A stretch of DNA of 64,000 bases from a virus. The DNA is taken from positions 1 through 64,000 of IMG/VR virus record IMGVR_UViG_3300030618_000009. One strand, 5' to 3'. A program made the translations under genes and the position numbers. Shown in pieces: positions 29,456 to 38,400 of this stretch. The notes beneath the pieces are model-generated. The model had not been told where the DNA came from. It made no database searches and saw only the letters and a program-made list of their open reading frames with translations. Every line of letters starts with the position of its first letter. Positions within the stretch are counted from its first letter, which is position 1.

Positions 29456-32400
29456 CCTCAATGGGGGCGTTGTAGACAACGCTCCCATAAATTCTCAGGC
29501 TGTCTTGCCACGTACCCTTGCAGTTCTGCCATTCCTCATACAACTCATCTTCACTACGACCAAGCGTGTAGGTCAGAGGCTCAGCAACCGAGTTCTGGTC
29601 GGCCTCCAGCAACGCGGGGTTGAATGCACTGAGTGGTAACTTGATAACCTTGTATTCTTCCTCGGGTCCAATCTCTTCGGCAGCGGTCTCAGCGTAATAC
29701 TCGGCGATCTCAGCGGTGCCCCACCAGCTAGGCTCAGGCAGTACGCCGCCAGCACTCATGGCTCGATTGTAGTCCGTCATGCTCATGCCGTGGTAAAGGA
29801 ACCCATCAGCCGCAGCGGTCACATAGCTTCGGGCTGGCTGTGCGTTGGGCGGGGTTGCTTCCTTCGCGTTGCAGGTATTCATCACAAACCACTCGGACTG
29901 CATACCCGGATAGTTGCTTTCATCGGGGTGCGTTCGATTACGCCAAAGAACGATATCCTCCAGAGCGATACCTTGAATCTTGCCCACGGTCTGCCACACG
30001 ATGCCCCGATGTCCGCCCGAGAATCCCTTGGCGGTGTCGTAAGCTGCCGACCAAGACAACAGGTCTCGAAGATGTGGCTCCCACTTGGCGGGCTCGCGGT
30101 CGTCGCCCATGCGAATCTCTTCCCCACGATAGAGGCACTTTCGAGTAGTCGGCGGTACGAATGGCGTGAGTGATTTGACCAACTCAACCACTCGACCGGA
30201 TGCCGCTGGGTTGTCCTCAAAGGCGTCGGCACACTGCACGTATTGACCGAAGTAGCCGTACAGCGCATCGTCCATGGCGATAGTGTAGCAAACCTTGTCG
30301 TACTTGCTACGAGGAAGATCGGCAGCGGTCACGGATCGGCCTAACGCTGGGAGTTCGACCTGAGCCTTGGGCTTGAGGCGGACTTCCTTCTCTTCGGGGA
30401 GAGTGACCCATGCCCTGAAGGTGTTAAGCCAGTCCACAGCGTTCGCTTTGATCTTACCCTCGAAGACCTCGATGCGGTGTTGATCGGGGTAGTCGATGTA
30501 CTTATCTTCCGCAAAGTTCTCGGCAAACTTCCTATCCAAAGACCATGACCAACCGAAGGTGCTGTAGTCAATGTCATGACGCTCGTTGAAAACAGCCATG
30601 CCGCGATACACCGTGAGCGGGAACTTTTGGGATTTCCAGAACGCCAACGCCTGATCGTACCAGCGTTTGCTTTCCTCGTCGCTGCCAAACATGAATTCGT
30701 CATCAGCCAAGGTGGATTCGTCCATCACCTGCTCGAAGGTTGGGAAGGCTGCCCCGAACTTCTCACCGGGCTTCCTGCCCTCGGTAGGGACGTAATCGTA
30801 CTTGTGCATACCCGTGATCTTGACCTTACCCAGATCGGCTGTAGGTACGAAGAACCCATCCTCCTTCTGGTCGGTGGTGATTGCCACGCCTTCGGGAACC
30901 TGTACTTCAATGATTGCCATCTGAGGTATTTGCTTCTTGTTTTCTTCCCACGAATTCTCTGGCTGCATGTTGCGTGTGAAGAGTTGACCCTCAGCGTAGG
31001 CGGCGTAAGCCTCGGAGTATTTCAAATCGTCGTAAAAGTAGATGCCGTCGCGTCCCTGCGGAGCGTAGTAGTTCTTCCACATACCTTGATCCACGGGCTT
31101 GAAGCCGTGAGCTTTGATGTCTTTGGCAATAGGCACTGTCGTGACGTGATAGAGCTTGAGGGCTCGGGCTGGTGTGGCTGCGGTCAACGCCTTTGCTTTA
31201 CCGCCGCCGATCCTAATCTGGTCGGCTGAAAACACGCAATAGCTATACTTGCCGTTGTACTCATCCACCATGGTGCTGTCGTAGCCGCGTTCCTTCATGC
31301 GGTTGACGGCTTCCTGATTGTCCAAAATGTTCCAATCGAGGCCGTTCTGCTTCACAATCTCGTTGAGCCAGTTGCCTTCTGGGTCTACATCGATGGCAAA
31401 GGCTCCCAGTTCAATCGTCTTGACGGAATTGCCTTGCAAGTCGGAATAGCCGTCACTCATACATAGCTCGCAGATGTAAGTCAGGTCGGCGATCTGTTTC
31501 TTGCTCAGATTGTATTGATCTTCTTGCCGAATCAGTGGCTTCTTCATCTTCAAGTAGCAGGTCATGACGTTTGAGCCGAACTCTTTCGCTTCCTCAGGGT
31601 CATCGGTGAAGAAGAACCCACCAGCTTGTACCTTAATCTCGGAGAAGAGAATGTATCGGGTGCCGGGTTTCTGCTCGAACTTGTCGAATTTCTTATCGGT
31701 GCCGTGATACACAGGACCCACTTCACCGCGAGCAGCGAGCTTTCGGGAGACTTTCCCCCGTGGCTCCTCGTAATCTCGTAGGTCCACGACCTTGCACTTG
31801 AGCAAGATGCCGAGCTTCATGGCGGCGTTTGCGCGGTGGTTGCCGTCGTACAGCCAATCGCCTTCGGTGGTGCGGCACACGAGGGGGTACAACTGCTCCG
31901 TGTCACTCAGCCCGACATTGCTGTGCGGCTTGGTGATCTCCTCGGGGTTGTCCAAGAAATACTGGAGGTCTTTCCGCTTGAGGGTCGCCTGATTCGTCTT
32001 CAGATCGGCTGGATGTAATTCTTCAAGTTGAGCTTCCTCGATCAAACGGTCACGCTCAAACAGACGCATGTGGCGGAAAGTCTCCATCACATCGGGACGT
32101 TCGGGGAAGACCTGAAGCATGTTCGGCATATCCCCGTCGTCGTCCGAAGCCGTCTTGGGCTTACCGAGAAGCTGCTCGATCTTCTTGCCGTCGCTCTTGA
32201 ACAAACTGATGAGTCCCGGGTGGAAATCGCTGGCGTTATCCTTCACCATCTCCTGAATATCTACCCACGTGAACCATTCTAGACCCGTGGTTTCCCAGTG
32301 ATGTTCGGACTGCGGGGCGAAGCGGAACTCCGTACCCACGGTGCCGAGGAAGTTGTGATAGGAAAAGCCGCCCTTTGAAAATACGTAAGCTGGGTGCATG

Positions 32401-35400
32401 GTGATGCCGCCCGTGAAGCCCGTCTCTTCCGTTAGTTCGGCCTTGGCACTGTCCGCGAGGCTCATCTTTGGCTTGACCGCTCCACCGATGGTGCCCCAGC
32501 AATTGCCGATGTGAACATCGGGTGACCGCCACGCGAGACAGATGCGACCAGTGGTGGTGCAGATCGGCAGCACGCCAGACGCGGCGTTACCCTCGCCCGC
32601 CCAGAAGCCCTCATTATTGAATCCTTCGGCGATCTTCATCGACGCCGTTGCACCTTGAGCCTTCGCCCCAACGAAGTCTATGTCGCGGGCATAGACGTTA
32701 TGGTCGGTGCCGCCCTTCGCCCACTTGATCTCGTAGAACTTGTCAGCCCCACCGTGATACTGTTGTGCCACATCAGGCGGAATGCTGCGGATGTTCTTGA
32801 TGACACCCTTCATCCCATCAGCCTTACGAGTGACCTTGGAGCCGATGTCACCCGGCTTAGACATGGCAGCGTCCACTTCATAGATGTGGCTCGCGTCAAA
32901 CACACAAATCTGATCGCCGTCGAGCAGCTTGTACATGCCCTTGCCCTTGAACCATACGGCGTCAAACTGAGCCTTCAGGTGCTCGGTCATCGGCTTGGTC
33001 GCTTCCACGCGATTCTTCTTGGCGAGGTCCGCGTTGTAGCCCTGACTGATCCACCATTTCATCATGGTCTTCGGCACTCCGAAGTTGATGGTCTCCAGCC
33101 GTGGCACGTCGAGGTAGTAGGTCTTCATGCCCCGCGTGGTGCCGCCTGCGAACTGCTTGGCGATAGCCTTGGCGGTCGTGAAGTACACGCCGTAACCCAG
33201 ATGGTGCACGGGGGCTGGGATGCCGTCATGGTAGGGTTGGTTACCTTCGTAACCGTGGGCAACGTCGCCCGATCCCGCGTCCCCGATGTAGACCTTGAAG
33301 CCCTCGTTCCCGATGTTCTCCTGCTTCTCCTCGGTGGTGCCATGGTAGACAGGGCCGAACATCTTGCGGTCAACGGCGTCCTGCTGGCTAATGCGGTTCA
33401 TGGCGGCGAGCTTTGCCACGCCTGCCAGCTTCTTCATGAAGATGCCTGCGGTGCTGCTGTCGAACCATCGTGGCGGCGGGTCGATCACGTAGGGCTGGAA
33501 CCCCAGACTGTTGTAGAAGGAGCTTAATTCCTTCCCAGAGAGCCCTGTGAGCGAATGAGCGAGCAAGAAGCACACTTGGGCACCCTGAGCCTTCGCTGCG
33601 TCGAGCACAGCCCCTACAAGCGCCCTGCCGAGCCCATTACGACGTGTCGCGACCTTGACGCTTACGGTGCCCAAAACGAAGGCTTTGTCGTAAATTCCAG
33701 CCCCACCTTTGGGTAAAGTGCTCCAATCAAACCACTTAACCAGCCCCTCGCGGTCTTCCATGGTGCCGGAAGCACTTCCATCGACGTGTTTGGCGGTAAT
33801 TCGCCCGTCTGGTGCCGTGGTGATCTTGATTTCTTCCTCAAACCCAGCCGTCTTGACGATCCGCCCACCATCGAAATACTTGATGGCGGTGATGTTCTGC
33901 CGAGAGATATCGCCCTCAATGCGACGGTACATGTCGCCTTCCTCGAAATGCTCCGGGTCAGGCTCGCTCTTGCCGTAATCCCAGATGAACTCGATCACGG
34001 CGTACTGGTCGCTGTCCGTCACACTCGCACCGTATTCCTTCGCCGCGAACTCCGCGATGGCGCACCAGATGTATTTCTTGCCGCCTGTCAGACGGTTGTC
34101 GCTCGCTTTCAGACCTTCCTTGTCGATCAGTTGAGCGGCCTGCCACGAGGTTCCGTGGTAGAAGACCTGAGGATCGTCTTCGTGAGCCGATGCCGCCACG
34201 CCCTTAGCCTTGGGCTGACCCTTGCGTGCGTCCACCACTTCATACTTGCTGCCGTACTTTGTATTCCACTGGCTGAAGAAATCCTGCGGGATGGTGCCCC
34301 AGTGTAGAAGCATTCGAACTGGCGATGGGGTTGCCCGCACTTCAAGGTCCCGAACTTCTACGAGAGCGAGAATGTGGTTTGACCCGCTGAAGCCAATCGG
34401 CTCATTGATGCGGGAGGTGTTAATGTTGTATGTCTGGCTTCCTTCAGTGTTCGGACGGGCTAGGAGCCGCAATGTACGGGTGACCTTCTCTGCCGCTTCG
34501 CGGAACGCCGCCTCTCCCTCGGACGCATCGGGGAGTATGGTGTTCATGTCGGGGCGTTGTTTCTCCTTAGGGGTGCCGTAGAAGACTTGATCCCATGCCC
34601 GAATGTAGGAGTAGTTGTCCTTGACGTGACCCGCCGCACGGGTGACGGCACCTAGCCACACGCTGGGTAGGAGCTTCTCAAGCTCAGCCTTCAGTTCGGG
34701 ATGGAATGGCATCTTACGTTCAGCGAACTTGGCTTCCCATTGCGTGAAACACTTGCGGACGTAATCTTCCCGCATCACCCTGATCTCATCCTGCCAGTCT
34801 TGGGTTGCGCCTTCCTGTGTAGCTGCCAAGTAGTAGCAGAGAACGTGGAAGGTGTTATCGCTCATGTGCTTGATTGGAGCACCGAGAACCCCCGTAACGT
34901 TGTCCTCGTCAAGGTACATGGTGTTCGGCTGAAGCTCCATGATAACCACGAGCGAGCCGCCGCGAGCCTTTCTATCCTCGGTATCGGGGGCTCCCGCAGC
35001 CGTCATGAGGTTCTGTGACACGTAAATGCCGCCGTAAGATTGACGGCTGGGTGCGGATATCCCAGCATCAGGATCGTCTGCCCAAACCTTTTCCGTACCT
35101 TCAGGAACTAACCCCTGACTCATGATGCTTCGCAGATTCTTGATGCTGGTGCCGTGATACCAGATGGACTTCGGTGCGGCGGTCTTGACTTGACGCACGA
35201 CCTTGAGCGGTCCCATGTGAGCGGCCTTGCCACTGAGTTCGATGATTGCACGAGCGAGCTTGGGGTCATTCTTGACGATGTAGTCGGTCAGATACTTCAT
35301 CTGCTCCGCAAGCTCTGCCGAGCCCTCGAACTCGATCTCGCCCCATGCTTTCCACGCTTCCTCGAAGTTTTTGTAGACCGGGAACTTCTCGGGCTCATTG

Positions 35401-38400
35401 TAGGAAGCATTCTCGTCATTCCATTGCTTGAGCCACAAAGCCTTAACTCGCTTGGCTTGGGCGGAACCCTTGGCGTTCAACTCACCACCACGGTCATTGA
35501 GGAGTTCGTAAACATCGTCCTCATCGGGCAGGAGCTTACTGATGTCAGGAGCGGCTACCTCAAGCACGGGTCCGCCGCGCTCGATAGCGTACTGGTTTGC
35601 TACGTCGAACTCTGCGATGTATACCGCCCCGTCACGCGGGATGTCGATGTCGTAGGTGGTCTCCTGATCTGGGCGTAGGTAACCATCCCCCATGATAATC
35701 TCGGCATTTTTCGTGGACGTGCCGTGATACCACTTCTTCGGCATGGCGGCGGTCACACCGATTGCTTTCGACTCCGCTGGGATCGATAGGGCGTAGTGGG
35801 GATATGTCTTTTTGAACAGGTCTACCACGTCGTTAGGTATCAACTCGTTTGTGGGGGTTGCCAAGGTCACGGTTTTCTGATCCACGTCGATCACCGCGTA
35901 GCCCCGTAGTACCTCTTCGTACTTCCGCCCAGAGGACATGCCCTCACCCATAGTTCTCGCTATCAGTGTTGCATGAGGGCCTATGCTTCCCTTCTGCGAG
36001 AACGCGCCATAGTCAGGGTGGTAAATCCACTTTTCATTCCGCTTCTCATTCAGGCTGCCGATCTTACTCTTGAACACCTTGAAGTGGTCCGCAGGTAGTG
36101 GCTTTGTCAGTACAACCGTGCCGGGGAATGCCTTCTCGCTAAAGTTCAATTCTCTCTCAATGGTGTCCTCAGTGCCGTCCTCAGGATCAACTTCGAGATA
36201 CGACATCGGGATGTTACGGACCTCAAGGATGGTGTCGCACCCCTTCTCATTGGCGAACCACTGAGCATTCTCAGGGAAGTTCGTGAGATAGAGGTACTGC
36301 GGCTGTCCAGCGTTCCCGCCCGATGAGACTTGATTCGGCCCCCAGCCGTTCTTCATGATGGCTTCAGCGTTCTCGGGGCAGGTGCCATGGTACAGCGTAG
36401 GCGCTGTGGTGCCTGCATACTTGACAAACTGCTTCGGTTCCCAGTAAAGCTTCCAGTGGTCTTCGTACTTGCCGCTCAGTTCGCACAACGACTCACCCGG
36501 CTTCTCAACCTTGAGGACGGTGGTCTCTGCGACAGGCATCTTGTCGAACGTGAAGTAAACCTTCTCGTTCATCAGGACTGGCGGACGGCTTCGGAATGCC
36601 CAGAACTCCAGATTGTGCGCGGGCGGCTCGTCCCAGAAATGACCACGGGTTTCTTTCGGCACTTCGATGAAGAACGCAAACTTGGCGATATCTGACGATT
36701 TTCTGACGATACCTGACGATAACGACCAGTGGGGTTTACGGGGTTCCAACTTCATAATCACGGCTGGAATAGTCGTTTTGCCCATCTTCTTAGCCGCACG
36801 GGTGCGGTGATGCCCCTCTTCCAAGTAGTATTTCCCCGGCTGGTCTTCGTACTCATCTACGAGGATGGCTTCGAACCACTTCTCCGCTTCCATCTGCGTG
36901 TGAATCTCGTCCACACGTCTGTCAGTTGTCCATTGCTCGCCCTGCGTTTCCACCACATCGGCGACGTTGATGAATTTCTGCTCGATTCCCTTCAGTTTCC
37001 GAACGAACGATGCGGGCAGCATGTGTTCCTTGACTGGATCGGCACTGAAATCAATGTTCCAGCCCTGCCACTCACCTACACCCTGCTCAGACTTGTACTG
37101 TACGTTGGCTCGGTTGGGATTAAACATTCCCATCTTTGCCGACGCAGCGTCCTTACTGGCTTTGAGGCCGTTCTTTAGGATATCGTCGAGGTTCTCCGCT
37201 GCCGTGCCGTGGTAGAACTTCGGCATCTTCCGTGCGGCTTCCTTCTCATCGGAGAACAACGGCGGGTCGAACATCAGAGGGAAGTCCTGTCCGCCGATGC
37301 CCTTCTGACCACGCAAAGGCAGGTTCTTGGATTCGTCGCCGTATGCCATGACCCTTTTCTGAGCGGGCTTCTTATAGCCTTGCCCGTAATCGATACCAAT
37401 CAATTGAAGCTCAGCGCCCGACTCAATTGTGATCTCATTTTCATCTTCGTTGAGCATGTTAGCAAGAAGAGTCGCGTCCCAGTCCACATCGGTTGAGCGT
37501 AGTACCTTGGCTTTGAGGATCAAGGTTTGAGGATGTTTCGGGTGCGGACCACCTTGATCCCACATTGACCCCGAGCCAAAGTACGCATCGGCACTGTTCT
37601 CAACCCACGTCCAATAGACGCCCGCCTTTTCCAAATTCGGTTGCGTGCCCTGCTCAACTTGAACCGCACGATAGATCGTGATGGGGAAGTCCACTGTGCT
37701 GAAGTGGGCGACATTCTCGTCGTAGCGGTACTCAGCCTCGTTGAAATCGTCTGGCTGGTACATCGGATTCGCGTCACACCAGTTGTCGAACGGCATGGGC
37801 TTGAAGTTCTGCGCTGCCGCACGGACTGTGCGAAGGTTCTTTGGCGGATTCTTCCACGCCTTCTCACCTTTGTATTTGTAGCCCGTGATCTGGATTTCTT
37901 CACCCGGATGAATGTTGATCTCCCGCTCATCGGCTGCCACGAGGTTCACGTAGGCAGTGCGAATCCAGTCGATCTGCTTGGGCGAACTCACGACGCCACG
38001 CAGGATTACGATGTGCGGGTGCCCAGCAGCGAGTTCTTCGTGCACATAGGCGTTATTCTCGTCGTAGGACCAATAGATGCCAGTCCCCTTCTCCGCGTAT
38101 TGACCCTTGTTGATTTCCTTAAGGCTCACCGAGCCCAGCCCACGGTAAACCGTGAGGGGGAACTTCAGGGATTGAAGGCGATTCATAGTGATTTCCCATG
38201 TCGCCCCGAGCCACTCCCAGCCGATCTTGTCGAGCCACACTTCCTGCTCAGCCTCGGGCATCTTCTCCCAATCCTTGCCTTCGGCTTTCGCACGTCCAGC
38301 GGCTTCGGACCTGATCTTATCCCAATCGCCCTGTGCCTCGCTGAGGCTACCACCCCAAGCAACCACGTCCTGTAAATCAAGATCGTACACGCTGCCCGCT